Shown piece by piece: positions 9,175 through 18,295 of a stretch of DNA of 64,000 bases. Within the stretch, counting starts at the first letter, position 1. Each line of letters begins with the position of its first letter. The notes under the pieces were generated by a model. That model was not told the origin of the DNA, searched no databases, and saw nothing but the letters and a program-made list of their open reading frames with translations. The stretch spans positions 1-64,000 of the forward strand of contig NZ_RYFG02000104.1 in assembly GCF_003994235.2 (NCBI RefSeq), given 5' to 3'. The position numbers and the translations under genes are program-made. The stretch comes from Candidatus Methylobacter oryzae. GTDB taxonomy: Bacteria > Pseudomonadota > Gammaproteobacteria > Methylococcales > Methylomonadaceae.

Positions 9175-10497
9175 GTGACTACATCAAGAGCGCAGGTATC
9201 TGGGAAGGTCGGTGGATTTTCAGAGCTTAAAGCTAGATTGCTTTTTGTTTTGGGAGCTTTTTTTGTATACAGAGTCGGAGCCCATATCCCTGTGCCCGGG
9301 ATAGATCCTAAAGCTCTTGCTGTAATGTTTGAGCAGCAAAGTGGGTCAATCTTGGATATGTTCAACATGTTCTCGGGCGGTGCTTTGATGCGTTTAAGTT
9401 TATTTGCATTAGGTATAATGCCATATATATCTGCATCGATTATTATGCAGTTGATGACAGTTGTTGTTCCTGCGATGGAGCAGTTAAAAAAAGAAGGCGA
9501 ATCTGGCCGACGTAAGATAGCTCAATACACTCGGTTTGGTACAGTTGTATTGGCAACTTTTCAAGCAATAGGTATCTCTCTGGCATTGCAGAATCAAACT
9601 GCTGGGGGGCTTTCAGTTGTTTTAAGTCCGGGAATAAGTTTCATAGTTATTACAACGGTTACTTTGGTTACTGGCACAGTTTTTTTAATGTGGCTAGGGG
9701 AGCAGGTTACAGAAAGGGGGTTAGGTAATGGTATTTCCCTTATCATATTTGCAGGTATAGTTTCTGGTTTGCCTAAAGCGATTGGCGGGACATTAGAGCT
9801 GGCAAGAACCGGCGAAATGAATGGGGCCTTTATTATTTTGTTGTTTTTATTGTCGCTTTCTGTTACTGCATTAGTGGTTTTTGTCGAGCGTGGGCAAAGA
9901 AGGATTCTTATTAATTATCCGAAGAGGCAGCAAGGTCGAAAGATGTATGCTGGGCAAAGTAGTTTCTTGCCTTTAAAGTTAAATATGGCGGGAGTTATAC
10001 CACCTATTTTTGCATCAAGTATAATATTATTTCCGGCGACTATTGCAGGATGGTTTGGGGATAGTGAGGGTTTTTCTTGGTTGCAGGATATAGCTACTAT
10101 GTTATCGCCAGGCCAGCCAGTATATGTGATCTTTTATGCTACTGCTATTATATTCTTTTGTTTTTTCTATACTGCTTTGGTATTTAATTCAAAAGAAACT
10201 GCTGATAATTTAAAGAAGTCGGGCGCATTTTTACCTGGAATTAGACCAGGGCTTCAAACAAGTTCTTATATTGATAAAGTAATGACCCGGCTAACATTAA
10301 TTGGTGCGTTCTATATTACGCTTGTATGTTTATTGCCTGAATTTTTAATTGTTTATTGGAATGTGCCTTTTTATTTCGGAGGAACATCTTTGCTGATTAT
10401 TGTAGTGGTTGTAATGGATTTCATTTCACAATTGCAAACGCATGTTATGTCCCAGCAGTATGATGGCTTGATGAAGAAAGCCAATTTAAAAAAATAA
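9175..10497 (+). CDS. secY: Protein translocase subunit SecY
   Basis: SecY is the pore of the Sec translocon in the inner membrane and works with SecE, SecG and SecA. The product has 440 residues (E. coli 443) with ten hydrophobic spans. The plug and second helix begin after [12 protein letters not shown]. Cytoplasmic loop motifs include [17 protein letters not shown] and a loop-5 [20 protein letters not shown]-like block; [13 protein letters not shown] follows. It starts at GTG directly after the rplO stop and is followed by rpmJ after 32 bases. Confidence 0.98.
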   Translation: MTTSRAQVSGKVGGFSELKARLLFVLGAFFVYRVGAHIPVPGIDPKALAVMFEQQSGSILDMFNMFSGGALMRLSLFALGIMPYISASIIMQLMTVVVPAMEQLKKEGESGRRKIAQYTRFGTVVLATFQAIGISLALQNQTAGGLSVVLSPGISFIVITTVTLVTGTVFLMWLGEQVTERGLGNGISLIIFAGIVSGLPKAIGGTLELARTGEMNGAFIILLFLLSLSVTALVVFVERGQRRILINYPKRQQGRKMYAGQSSFLPLKLNMAGVIPPIFASSIILFPATIAGWFGDSEGFSWLQDIATMLSPGQPVYVIFYATAIIFFCFFYTALVFNSKETADNLKKSGAFLPGIRPGLQTSSYIDKVMTRLTLIGAFYITLVCLLPEFLIVYWNVPFYFGGTSLLIIVVVVMDFISQLQTHVMSQQYDGLMKKANLKK

Positions 10498-10529
10498 ATT
10501 ATTGGATAAAAGTAGTCTAGGAGTTAGTT

Positions 10530-10643
10530 GTGAAAGTTCGTGCTTCTGTAAAAAAAATTTGTAGAAAATGTAAAGTTGTAAAAAGAAACGGTGTCGTCAG
10601 GGTTATCTGTGAAGACGGTAAGCATAAGCAACGACAAGGATAA
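10530..10643 (+). CDS. rpmJ: 50S ribosomal protein L36 (zinc-binding form)
   Basis: L36 is the smallest large-subunit protein. This 37-residue reading frame starts at GTG, with AGGAG at 10519-10523, and begins [20 protein letters not shown]. The zinc ligands Cys11, Cys14, Cys27 and His32 are all present, so this is the zinc-containing type, unlike S14 of the same cluster. The position between secY and rpsM is standard. The gene is easily missed because of its length and GTG start. Confidence 0.96.
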   Translation: MKVRASVKKICRKCKVVKRNGVVRVICEDGKHKQRQG

Positions 10644-10649
10644 TAATTG

Positions 10650-10679
10650 TTGCGTCATGATTTTTATTAATGTTATAAT
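10650..10679 (+). promoter_or_regulatory. Candidate sigma-70 promoter for rpsM-rpoA-rplQ
   Basis: TTGCGT at 10650-10655 and a perfect TATAAT at 10674-10679 are separated by 18 bases in the 78-base gap between rpmJ and rpsM, the largest gap in this half of the cluster. The E. coli alpha operon also starts here. This is a motif match by eye, and the downstream genes may be read through from secY as well. Confidence 0.55.
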
Positions 10680-10721
10680 CTAACGCTTGACTTTAGAGCG
10701 CTATTAAGTGGGAGTATCTAG

Positions 10722-11078
10722 ATGGCACGTATTGCCGGGATAAATATACCAGATCATAAACATGCGGTTATTGCCTTAACTGCAATTTATGGTATTGGTC
10801 GTCAAACTGCAAGTGAAATTTGTGATGAAGTAGGTATAACGCCTTCTATTAAAATAAAAGAGCTGACTGAAGAGCAGCTGGAATCCATTCGTAATGTGGT
10901 TTCAAAGATGACAGTAGAAGGTGATCTGCGTCGTGAAGTTTCTATGAATATTAAGCGTTTGATGGATCTGGGTTGTTATCGCGGAATTAGGCATCGTAGA
11001 GGATTGCCTTTAAGAGGGCAGAGAACGAGAACAAATGCTCGCACTCGGAAAGGTCCACGCAAGGCAATTAAAAAATAA
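10722..11078 (+). CDS. rpsM: 30S ribosomal protein S13
   Basis: S13 lies at the top of the small-subunit head and contacts L5 and the P-site tRNA. The product has 118 residues, equal to E. coli, starting [20 protein letters not shown]. The tail contains [20 protein letters not shown] followed by a basic end. GGGAG precedes the ATG. It opens the alpha-operon group (rpsM-rpsK-rpsD-rpoA-rplQ), behind a promoter-like sequence. Confidence 0.98.
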   Translation: MARIAGINIPDHKHAVIALTAIYGIGRQTASEICDEVGITPSIKIKELTEEQLESIRNVVSKMTVEGDLRREVSMNIKRLMDLGCYRGIRHRRGLPLRGQRTRTNARTRKGPRKAIKK

Positions 11079-11103
11079 GATATTCCTTTAAGAGGTTAAA
11101 TAA

Positions 11104-11490
11104 ATGGCGAGTCAAAATCGTTCTAGAAAACGTATAAAAAAAGAGGTTGCAGATGGTATAGTCCATGTGCATGCTTCTTTCAATAATACAATCATAACTA
11201 TTACAGATAGAAAAGGTAATGCACTTTCTTGGGCAACATCAGGGGGGTCTGGGTTTCGTGGCTCAAGAAAAAGTACCCCTTTCGCTGCACAAGTAGCAGC
11301 TGAAAAGGCAGGTACAGTTGCTTTGGAGTTTGGTATGAAGAATCTTGATGTTATGATTAAAGGCCCAGGTCCAGGGCGTGAGTCCGCTGTGCGTTCTCTT
11401 AATAATTTAGGATTCAAAATTAATAATATTGTTGATGTGACGCCAATTCCACACAATGGTTGTCGTCCCCCGAAAAAACGCCGCGTATAA
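11104..11490 (+). CDS. rpsK: 30S ribosomal protein S11
   Basis: S11 forms part of the platform near the mRNA exit and the E site. The product has 128 residues (E. coli 129). Diagnostic blocks are [20 protein letters not shown] near residue 17, [18 protein letters not shown] near residue 51, and the C-terminal [15 protein letters not shown]. It is 25 bases after rpsM and 17 before rpsD. Confidence 0.98.
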   Translation: MASQNRSRKRIKKEVADGIVHVHASFNNTIITITDRKGNALSWATSGGSGFRGSRKSTPFAAQVAAEKAGTVALEFGMKNLDVMIKGPGPGRESAVRSLNNLGFKINNIVDVTPIPHNGCRPPKKRRV

Positions 11491-11507
11491 ATCTGGAGTA
11501 GTTTGTT

Positions 11508-12128
11508 ATGGCAAGATATCTTGGGCCTACCTGTAAATTAAGTCGAAGAGAAGGGACGGACCTGTTTTTAAAAAGCAGAGGGAAGTCTTTAGAAAATAAG
11601 TGTAAATTGGATCAGCGCCCTGGTCAACATGGCACTAAACGAACTAGAAGTTCAGATTATGCTACTCAGTTAAGAGCTAAACAGCGTCTGCGTAGAATAT
11701 ATGGTATTTTAGAGAAGCAGTTCAGAAATTACTATAAGACTGCTGATTTGAAGAAAGGTGCAACTGGTCAAAACTTATTGAATCTATTGGAATCAAGACT
11801 TGATAATGTTGTATATCGTATGGGGTTCGCATCTACTCGCGCAGAAGCACGTCAGTTGGTTAGTCACAAGTCTATCCAAGTAAATAATGTGCTTATTAAT
11901 GTGCCCTCCTATCAAGTATCTCCGGGTGATGTTCTCGCTGTGAGAGAAAAATCTAAAAAACAACAAAGAATTGTTGATGCTTTGACGGTAACTGAACAGT
12001 ATGGTTTTCCTTCGTGGGTTGATGTAAATCCAAAAACAATGACAGGTACATTTAATTCTCTGCCGGATCGTATTGATTTGGGTAGTGATATTAATGAACA
12101 ATTAGTAGTTGAGCTATACTCTAAATAA
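11508..12128 (+). CDS. rpsD: 30S ribosomal protein S4
   Basis: S4 is a primary 16S rRNA binder that initiates small-subunit assembly. In E. coli it represses the alpha operon. The product has 206 residues, equal to E. coli, starting [19 protein letters not shown]. The S4 RNA-binding domain contains [20 protein letters not shown] near residue 93 and [12 protein letters not shown] after it. It is followed after 21 bases by rpoA. Confidence 0.98.
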   Translation: MARYLGPTCKLSRREGTDLFLKSRGKSLENKCKLDQRPGQHGTKRTRSSDYATQLRAKQRLRRIYGILEKQFRNYYKTADLKKGATGQNLLNLLESRLDNVVYRMGFASTRAEARQLVSHKSIQVNNVLINVPSYQVSPGDVLAVREKSKKQQRIVDALTVTEQYGFPSWVDVNPKTMTGTFNSLPDRIDLGSDINEQLVVELYSK

Positions 12129-12149
12129 TCGTAGTTTTGAGGGATATAA

Positions 12150-13163
12150 ATGCAGAATTCTATTTCTGGCTTACTAAAGCCTCGTTTAGTAGAGGTCGTG
12201 AGTAAAACACCTAATCATTCTAAGATTGTTATAGAACCTCTTGAAAGAGGATTTGGACATTCTATCGGTAATGCCCTGCGTCGAGTGTTACTGTCAACAA
12301 TTCCAGGCTGTGCAGTTACTGATGTTGAAATTGAAGGTGTTCTCCATGAATACACTACGATAGAGGGTGTTCAAGAGGACGTAATTGACATTTTGCTTAA
12401 TCTTAAAAAATTAGCTGTCGTACTTCATTCAAAAGATGAAGTAGAGCTTACTCTTTCGAAGCATGGGGCAGGTTGTGTTACAGCAGCTGATATTATACTC
12501 CCCCATGATGTGGAGATTGTCAATCCAGATTTGATAATAGCCAACTTGACACAGGTTGGTGTATTGAATATGAAAATTAGAGTACGTAGAGGAAGAGGTT
12601 ATGAGCCAGTGAGTGTTCGTAAGTCCAATTCTGAGCATAGTCTAGTTGTAGGTGCGCTTCAGCTTGACGCGTCATACAGTCCGATTGTTAAAGTTGCATA
12701 TCAAGTTGAAAGTACTCGTGTCGAACAGCGTACCAATCTGGACAAATTGATTATTGAACTTGAAACTAATGGAACTGTCGATCCCGAAGAAACCATTAAA
12801 TTGGCAGCAACGATACTTCACGATCAATTATCTGTTTTCGTTGATTTTGAAAAAGTAAATGACCAATTTGCAGAGGAAGAAGTTGAGGTGGAAGAAATGT
12901 TCGACCCGGTGCTACTTCGTCCTGTAGATGATCTTGAGTTAACAGTACGTTCTGCTAATTGCTTAAAAGCTGAGAACATTTTTTATATTGGAGATCTAAT
13001 TCAGCGCACTGAGGTTGAGTTATTAAAAACTCCTAATCTTGGCAAGAAATCGTTAACAGAAATAAAAGACATTCTTGCTTTAAAGGGTTTATCTTTAGGT
13101 ATGAGGTTGGAAAATTGGCCTCCTGAAAACCTTGCAGATCAAACTCACGCAATAACACACTAA
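12150..13163 (+). CDS. rpoA: DNA-directed RNA polymerase subunit alpha
   Basis: RpoA dimerises to nucleate RNA polymerase assembly, and its C-terminal domain contacts UP elements and activators. The product has 337 residues (E. coli 329). The N-terminal domain includes [20 protein letters not shown] near residue 28. The C-terminal domain begins near residue 250 with [19 protein letters not shown] and contains [20 protein letters not shown]. Both domains are intact. rplQ starts 17 bases downstream. Confidence 0.99.
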   Translation: MQNSISGLLKPRLVEVVSKTPNHSKIVIEPLERGFGHSIGNALRRVLLSTIPGCAVTDVEIEGVLHEYTTIEGVQEDVIDILLNLKKLAVVLHSKDEVELTLSKHGAGCVTAADIILPHDVEIVNPDLIIANLTQVGVLNMKIRVRRGRGYEPVSVRKSNSEHSLVVGALQLDASYSPIVKVAYQVESTRVEQRTNLDKLIIELETNGTVDPEETIKLAATILHDQLSVFVDFEKVNDQFAEEEVEVEEMFDPVLLRPVDDLELTVRSANCLKAENIFYIGDLIQRTEVELLKTPNLGKKSLTEIKDILALKGLSLGMRLENWPPENLADQTHAITH

Positions 13164-13180
13164 CATTAGGTCTTTTTATA

Positions 13181-13558
13181 ATGAGACATCGTAAAACTGG
13201 AAGAAAATTCAATATTAATAGTAGTCACCGTAAAGCACTATTTAGCAATATGGTCAGCTCGCTGTTTAAACATGAATTAATAAAAACAACTTTGCCAAAA
13301 GCAAAAGAGTTAAGAAGTTATGCTGAACCTTTAATTACATTATCAAAAGATGATAGTGTAGCTAAAAGACGTCTTGCTTTTTCTCGATTACGTGATCGTG
13401 ATGTTGTAACTAAGCTCTTTAATGAGTTGGGTCCACGTTATAAGAATAGAGCTGGCGGTTATTTGCGTATAATGAAATGTGGATTTAGGTCTGGTGATGA
13501 TGCACCGATGGCATATGTTGAGCTAGTTGATAGACCTGTTTCTACTATAGAGGATTAA
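13181..13558 (+). CDS. rplQ: 50S ribosomal protein L17
   Basis: L17 lies near the exit of the peptide tunnel. The product has 125 residues (E. coli 127), starting [20 protein letters not shown] with the block [19 protein letters not shown] following. The usual C-terminal AYVELVDRP is present. It is the last gene of the ribosomal island. The next 140 bases are A/T-rich with one hairpin, then transposase remnants begin, so the normal downstream neighbourhood has been replaced. Confidence 0.98.
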   Translation: MRHRKTGRKFNINSSHRKALFSNMVSSLFKHELIKTTLPKAKELRSYAEPLITLSKDDSVAKRRLAFSRLRDRDVVTKLFNELGPRYKNRAGGYLRIMKCGFRSGDDAPMAYVELVDRPVSTIED

Positions 13559-13596
13559 TTTACATTTTAAGTGTATATTTCTTTATAAATTATTAT

Positions 13597-13638
13597 CAGT
13601 CCTTAAATCTCAGATAATAATATGAGTTTTAGGGGCTG
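13597..13638 (+). terminator. Imperfect hairpin downstream of rplQ, possible terminator
   Basis: Arms at 13597-13612 and 13623-13638 pair over 16 positions with a few G-T or mismatched pairs, enclosing a 10-base loop. It is the only obvious structure after the 13-kb ribosomal operon. No run of T follows, so intrinsic termination is uncertain. Confidence 0.4.
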
Positions 13639-13698
13639 AGAAATAAAAAATATTGTTCAAAAATTAGCATTTATAATGCTTAATGTTAATTTAAGTAC

Positions 13699-14405
13699 TC
13701 ATACAAAATTAGCTTGGTATTTTCCGCCGAGGTTTTGGGAAATATCCTGAAGGGCTTGCGGAGCGCTTCAAAATTGGCGTAAGCTTCCCTGAGCAGCCAT
13801 TCTACTTGATTTTATCCACAACACCTCAATGTGGTTCAGCTCGGGTGAATAAGGTGGCAAGAACCCACAGGCCCCAGCAGCTAGTCCGCCTTGACCTTCT
13901 CACATGCCCTTCTGCTGAAGCGGCGCATTGTCCATGACCACCACGGTCAGCTTGTCGGCTGGATAGGATCGGATAAACCCCGCCATCGCTTCGGCCACCG
14001 TGGCTGAGGTAACGGTCGTTTCGAGCGGATGGAAATAGCCCATGCTCTGACGGTCGATCAGGCCGATCATGTTCACCCACCACGGCACATTCGCCGGCAA
14101 TGCCCGTCTGTTGCTCTGTTTTTGCCAAGCATAAGGCACACACGACTCGGAACTGAAACAGCTTTCATCCAGGTAGAACAGTTCAATGTCGCCGTCGGTT
14201 TCCTTGTCCTGGAAGGCTTTCAATACTTTCTGGCTTGGTTCAAACAAGGCTGGATTGCAGTGCGCCTTGATACGGCGCTGTTTCAGCCAACGTTTGACGG
14301 TCGCGAATGAAACCGACTTTCCGGTTCGTTCTTGGAACCGAAACGGTAGCACTTGGCCATGTTGCTAGGCTTTCTCCAAATCGGCTTCCAACGGCCACAT
14401 CGGCA
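13699..14405 (-). pseudogene. IS630-type transposase remnant, frameshifted
   Basis: On the minus strand the longest intact piece (14352 to 13900) reads through an IS630-like DDE domain: helix-turn-helix SFATVKRWLKQRRIKAHC, then ELFYLDESCFS with the first catalytic aspartate, then VVVMDNAPLQQKG with the second. The third block, PPYSPELNHIEVLW with the catalytic glutamate, lies near 13815 in another frame, followed by YANFEALRKP and finally GGKYQANFV ending at 13699 in yet another frame. Upstream, near 14400, WPLEADLEKA continues the N-terminus past a stop codon. Several frameshifts and a stop make this a dead element. No terminal repeats were recognised. The family call is firm; exact ends are not. 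Confidence 0.8.
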
Positions 14406-15453
14406 ATCTCCTCGATCCTGTCGCACCGGAATGTATCCAGTGTTGGCGGAGACCGGCGACAAGTTGTACCCCCAAGGCTGCCTGACCCCCTTTATAACCA
14501 TCGGTGACACGTTGCTGGCCACGTTGGATGGCATCAATTCATTCAGTTCGGAAAGGGTTCCTGTCCCTGCTGCACCCGGCAAACACTGAAAAACGGCAAA
14601 ACAGTGTGCCGCGCCATGGTTGCACCGGTCATCGTCGCCCTGGGTAAAGCCGTATGGTGCCTTTGTCGTCGGAGTTTGCTGTGGCACAGGACAGCTAGGA
14701 GAAACAAGATTGCGAACTGGCGGCAGCAAAGAGTTGGCTGGACAGCTTGGGGCTGCCATTACACGTCCCGGCGCATAACCCTGCTGGGCGTGCCTGTATA
14801 TTGTCACCAACCGTTTGGTGAGGCCGTCAGGCAACGGCAGATGGACTTCCTCTTCGTCTGTAAACCCGATTCCCGAGCCCTACTGTACGAGTGAGTGGCT
14901 GACTTTGCTCGGATGGGTGAAGTCCATGCCCTTGAGAAAAGCCGCTGGAACGGTAAGCAACGCCTGGCCGAGCTACCGTTACATCAATCAAGTGCCGCTA
15001 CGCGACAGCGACGATGCCTTGCTGGTGAACGGGTGCGAAGTTACCATCACCAACGCAAAACAAGAACTCGTCTATAGCAATGCCTGGGCCACATCGCACA
15101 CCATTAATGAAGACAATGTCATGCAAACTGTCGCCGCAGGCCGGGCTCGATGGAAAATCGAGAATGAAAATAACAATGCCCTCAAGAACCACAGTTATCA
15201 TTTCGGCCATAACTTTGCCCATGTCAAGCGGCATTTGTCCAACTTGCTGGTCACGCTCAACTGGCTGGCCTTCCTCGCCCATACCGCGCGGGAATGCTTG
15301 GACGATACTTGCCGCACAGTCCGAAGTTAAGCCCCCTCCAGACGGACTTTCTTCGAAAACTTGCGTACTCTGCTTCAATTTATGCATTTTGATAGCTGGC
15401 AACATCTGACGCAGTTCATGCTGAATGGCTGTATCGTACCAATTAAGACTTAA
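14398..15453 (+). pseudogene. Second DDE transposase remnant, truncated and frameshifted
   Basis: A transposase can be pieced together on the plus strand from three frames: NLLDPVAPECIQ near 14402, LATLDGINSFSSERVP near 14515, CPCCTRQTLKNGKTVC near 14555, VYCHQPFGEAVRQRQMDFLF near 14800, RYINQVPLRDSDDALLVN near 14975, and GRARWKIENENNNALKN near 15140. Its end, FFENLRTLLQFMHFDSW, stops at 15453. The order of blocks matches a full-length DDE transposase of a type I associate with IS4 or ISNCY groups, but I cannot name the family for certain. The N-terminal part is missing exactly where the IS630 remnant begins, so one element probably landed in the other. At least four frame changes show it is inactive. 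Confidence 0.75.
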
Positions 15454-15525
15454 GGTTTTAAATTGGGAATTACTGCTATTAATCTATTGAAAAATGAATC
15501 TTCCAAATTGGTTGGTGGTCAGTAT

Positions 15526-15870
15526 TTAACTGGCGCGAGCCAAGTTATATTCGTGCATAAAAAGTTGCAGGGCGATGCGGTGGAATTCGCCATTTTTGTA
15601 AAAGGCCAACAATTTTCGGATAAACAGCATTAAACGCTGGTACAGGGTATTATTTCAGCGTTTGCTATAGGGGCTGTTTGTCCGCTTTTGTTGCTGAGCG
15701 TTTGGTAGTTTTCCCCAAACACACCTGGGTAGGCTTTCAAGAAGTCGCTGTAGGTGTGAATGGCTCGGTAAGCTTCGGGGGAGGTCCTTCCGTTCTTCAC
15801 TGTAGCGATAACCGGGGCTCAATGCATGGCAATGGAATTTTTTGCCCACCTTGGTTTTACCTTGCGCGTC
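15526..15870 (-). pseudogene. IS1-type transposase remnant
   Basis: Reading the minus strand, PEAYRAIHTYSDFLKAYPGV near 15770-15710 and SGQTAPI are followed, after a frame change, by NNTLYQRLMLFIRKLLAFYK and a C-terminus ending HEYNLARAS at 15526. This order (YxDFxxAY, then ERWNNTLRQR, then VRKTLSFSK) is that of the IS1-family InsB protein; the motif tryptophan codon is replaced by a TGA stop. It is a decayed C-terminal fragment. The 5' part further right is unrecognisable. Confidence 0.65.
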
Positions 15871-16017
15871 AGTTTACTGTCATTGCAGCGGGTTCAGGCA
15901 TGGATATCTGTATCATGCTGCCATTTTACATAAAACAGTTAAGACTCAATTACTACCGATTTACGAACTTTTGAGAAGATTAATAATATCAACAAAAGTT
16001 ATCACATTAAGGACATG

Positions 16018-17838
16018 CTATTGAATAAGAGCGCTATTAGTTACTTCCAACCATTGGGCGCTACCAGCAACTTCGGGATGGTACTGCATTATCACTGAAT
16101 AAGCGTTTGGCGGTGTATTAAAACTGTTGCTATTAATAATATCGGTTACGCGAGGAATTATTACCTGTTGTTTGGCTGAGTCATATGTGGCTTGGAATTC
16201 ATCGGCTATGACATTAGACGTTAGTCTTTTGAGAGATGATAAAGAGAATCTTAAAGAGTTTTTACTAGTGGAGTTTGTTATAAGCGGGTTTGTGCCTGAA
16301 AGCGAATTCTGTAATAGCAGCTTAGCTTCATAGAGTGCATCTCCAATCCGGATTTTAGGGATATACAGTTCACCAGTAAGGGCGTTAAATGCGGCTGATC
16401 CGGAGGCTGCTGTTGATGACAGCAATGGATTAATGCCAGTACCGGTAATTTGAATTGTGTACTGGTCATCACTCCAAGGAAAGTGCATATAATATTCCTC
16501 TGTAGTTGGATATGTTTTTGTTTTACCGTCGCCATCCAAACCAGATACAGATACTCCTGCCTGACGTAAAACAGTTCCTCCAACGCCACATTTTTGGGCA
16601 GGCTTACCTGAGCCGTCATTTCCCATTAGTGTTGATGAAACCGCAATTAAATAATTTCTTGCCCCTGGCCCGACGCCGATGTCAAGTGAATTGGTGGTGT
16701 CAAAACAAGGATCGACCACACCAATTAAAGCGCCTTGGAAATACCCTCCCATTTGATAGGCCAGATACATGTGATTTGAAGTGGTGTATGGGTTAGAGCT
16801 TAGACGTTGTATTCCTGATTCGTCATAGACAGAGCCGGTAGCGTCTATCCAGTGAGATAACGGGTAGTTTTTTTCTTCCATGGTCGAGGTCAATTTAGCG
16901 CTATCAAACACATACACTGCCCAGCTTTTCTTGCCGGAACAGCTACTGCCTGTCGGGCAAACATTAATGGTAATAACCTCATTGCCGGCACTTTGTAGTT
17001 TATACCAGTCTTTGTCTTCACCCGCATATAGACTTCCTTTAATGTTTCTGCCTGAATTCAAAGGAGTTGCGTAGGCAGAACGATCATTAGGTTCAATATC
17101 CACATTGTCATAAAGTGTACCAACGGGTTGCGGGAAAATGGTGTTGCCTGAGGCGTCAACCGGATTACCTATGACGGTTATATTTAATTTCGCAATAGCA
17201 CTCTGTCCGTATTGGTCAACTACCGTATAGGAAAAAGAATCTGTAACAGTTTCGCCGGCCTTTAGTTTAGTAACGCTAGGTGCAGCTATATAGACAGTGT
17301 AAGTAAAGCTACCGCTAGGATTTAATATTAAGTAACCATAATCACTGGCAGGAGAACTGTTTAGATAAACATTTGTTCCATTTTTGTCATTTGTTATTAC
17401 ATTGCCGGTTACACTATCGATTTTATTTGGCATGACTGATGCATAATCATCAACTGCGACAGGAGGGTGTTGATTACCTGTTACTTGAATAACCAAACGA
17501 GCACTCGCACTTTGGCCGGCATCATTAGCATAGCTATAGTTGAATGTATCGGTTACGCTTTGACCGGCTTTTAATGCCGCGTTAGTTGGATTGTCATAGA
17601 GCGTATAAATGGCAGTTGTTCCGCTAAGCTGTAAATAACCATATTGGCCTGATGTTGAACCATTAAGAGTGACTATACTGCCATAGCGGTCGTTACTGCT
17701 TAGATTTACGGAAATACTGGGTTGTATGCCAACAATGACAGACGCATAATCATCATTAGCTATCGGCGCGACTCTCAAAGTAGCGGCAAGCAGCTCGAAT
17801 GAGCAAATCAATAACAAAGGAGAAAGTTTTTTTAACAT
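16018..17838 (-). CDS. Exported protein with two VCBS/cadherin-like repeats
   Basis: The 606-residue product starts with a typical signal peptide (KK, then hydrophobic residues to about position 19, LLAA), so it is probably secreted or outer-membrane exposed. Two repeats of about 100 residues follow. Each begins with a DDYASV block (near residues 29 and 134), contains LKAGQSVTDTFNYSY or LKAGETVTDSFSYTV, and ends in a V(T/I)GN strand, the pattern of VCBS or Ig-like adhesion repeats. A segment DIEPNDRSAYATPLNSGRNI near residue 250 resembles a bacterial pre-peptidase C-terminal (PPC) domain. The last 300 residues are not recognised. No enzymatic motif was seen. It stands alone between IS remnants and dnaB, on the opposite strand. 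A surface or adhesion role is inference. Confidence 0.8.
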   Translation of the reverse strand: MLKKLSPLLLICSFELLAATLRVAPIANDDYASVIVGIQPSISVNLSSNDRYGSIVTLNGSTSGQYGYLQLSGTTAIYTLYDNPTNAALKAGQSVTDTFNYSYANDAGQSASARLVIQVTGNQHPPVAVDDYASVMPNKIDSVTGNVITNDKNGTNVYLNSSPASDYGYLILNPSGSFTYTVYIAAPSVTKLKAGETVTDSFSYTVVDQYGQSAIAKLNITVIGNPVDASGNTIFPQPVGTLYDNVDIEPNDRSAYATPLNSGRNIKGSLYAGEDKDWYKLQSAGNEVITINVCPTGSSCSGKKSWAVYVFDSAKLTSTMEEKNYPLSHWIDATGSVYDESGIQRLSSNPYTTSNHMYLAYQMGGYFQGALIGVVDPCFDTTNSLDIGVGPGARNYLIAVSSTLMGNDGSGKPAQKCGVGGTVLRQAGVSVSGLDGDGKTKTYPTTEEYYMHFPWSDDQYTIQITGTGINPLLSSTAASGSAAFNALTGELYIPKIRIGDALYEAKLLLQNSLSGTNPLITNSTSKNSLRFSLSSLKRLTSNVIADEFQATYDSAKQQVIIPRVTDIINSNSFNTPPNAYSVIMQYHPEVAGSAQWLEVTNSALIQ

Positions 17839-18295
17839 TGGAGATGCGTTCCTGTAGTCTTGGCAGACAATTTAATGAGATTATCGCTCCCGAGAATAGT
17901 TCAAATTTATATATAGTCAAGCTCATCGTAATATGGAAAAACTCTGCAGATAGTTTATCTCTACTTGTTGCAATTGATGTTCAGAAATACGCCCTATAAT
18001 CATGCGTTTTCAAAAGTGAAGGGGGCTTTGACAGGCGCGCTCCCCAAGGATCAGCTTGCATTTATTTAAATTGAGCGACTTGCTTATGCTGCAGCGTTAA
18101 AATTGCCCTGAAATGTTAATGTCTTGTTGATTAAACTATAATGGCTCAATTATACAAAGACTATAATCAATGCCGAGACTTACCATTATTTCTCAGTTTA
18201 ATCCCCTTGTGTCGCATCTTCTCTAACTAATTTTCTAGATTTTTAAAAGCTTTTTATGCTGTGTTTTGTAATTAACGCCTTTGCTACCATCAGTT
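17839..18295 (+). other. Non-coding gap between the exported protein and dnaB
   Basis: About 457 bases with divergent genes on either side. I see no coding region or RNA gene. TATAAT occurs at 18137-18142 and again at 18162-18167. A TTGATT at 18127-18132 lies 18 bases before TATACA at 18151-18156, the best promoter candidate for dnaB-alr. The rpsF-rpsR-rplI genes that often precede dnaB are absent. Confidence 0.5.

Noticed and set aside
14283-14834. 183-codon minus-strand open frame in the transposon graveyard
   Set aside because: No domain; the plus strand there encodes recognisable transposase pieces in broken frames.
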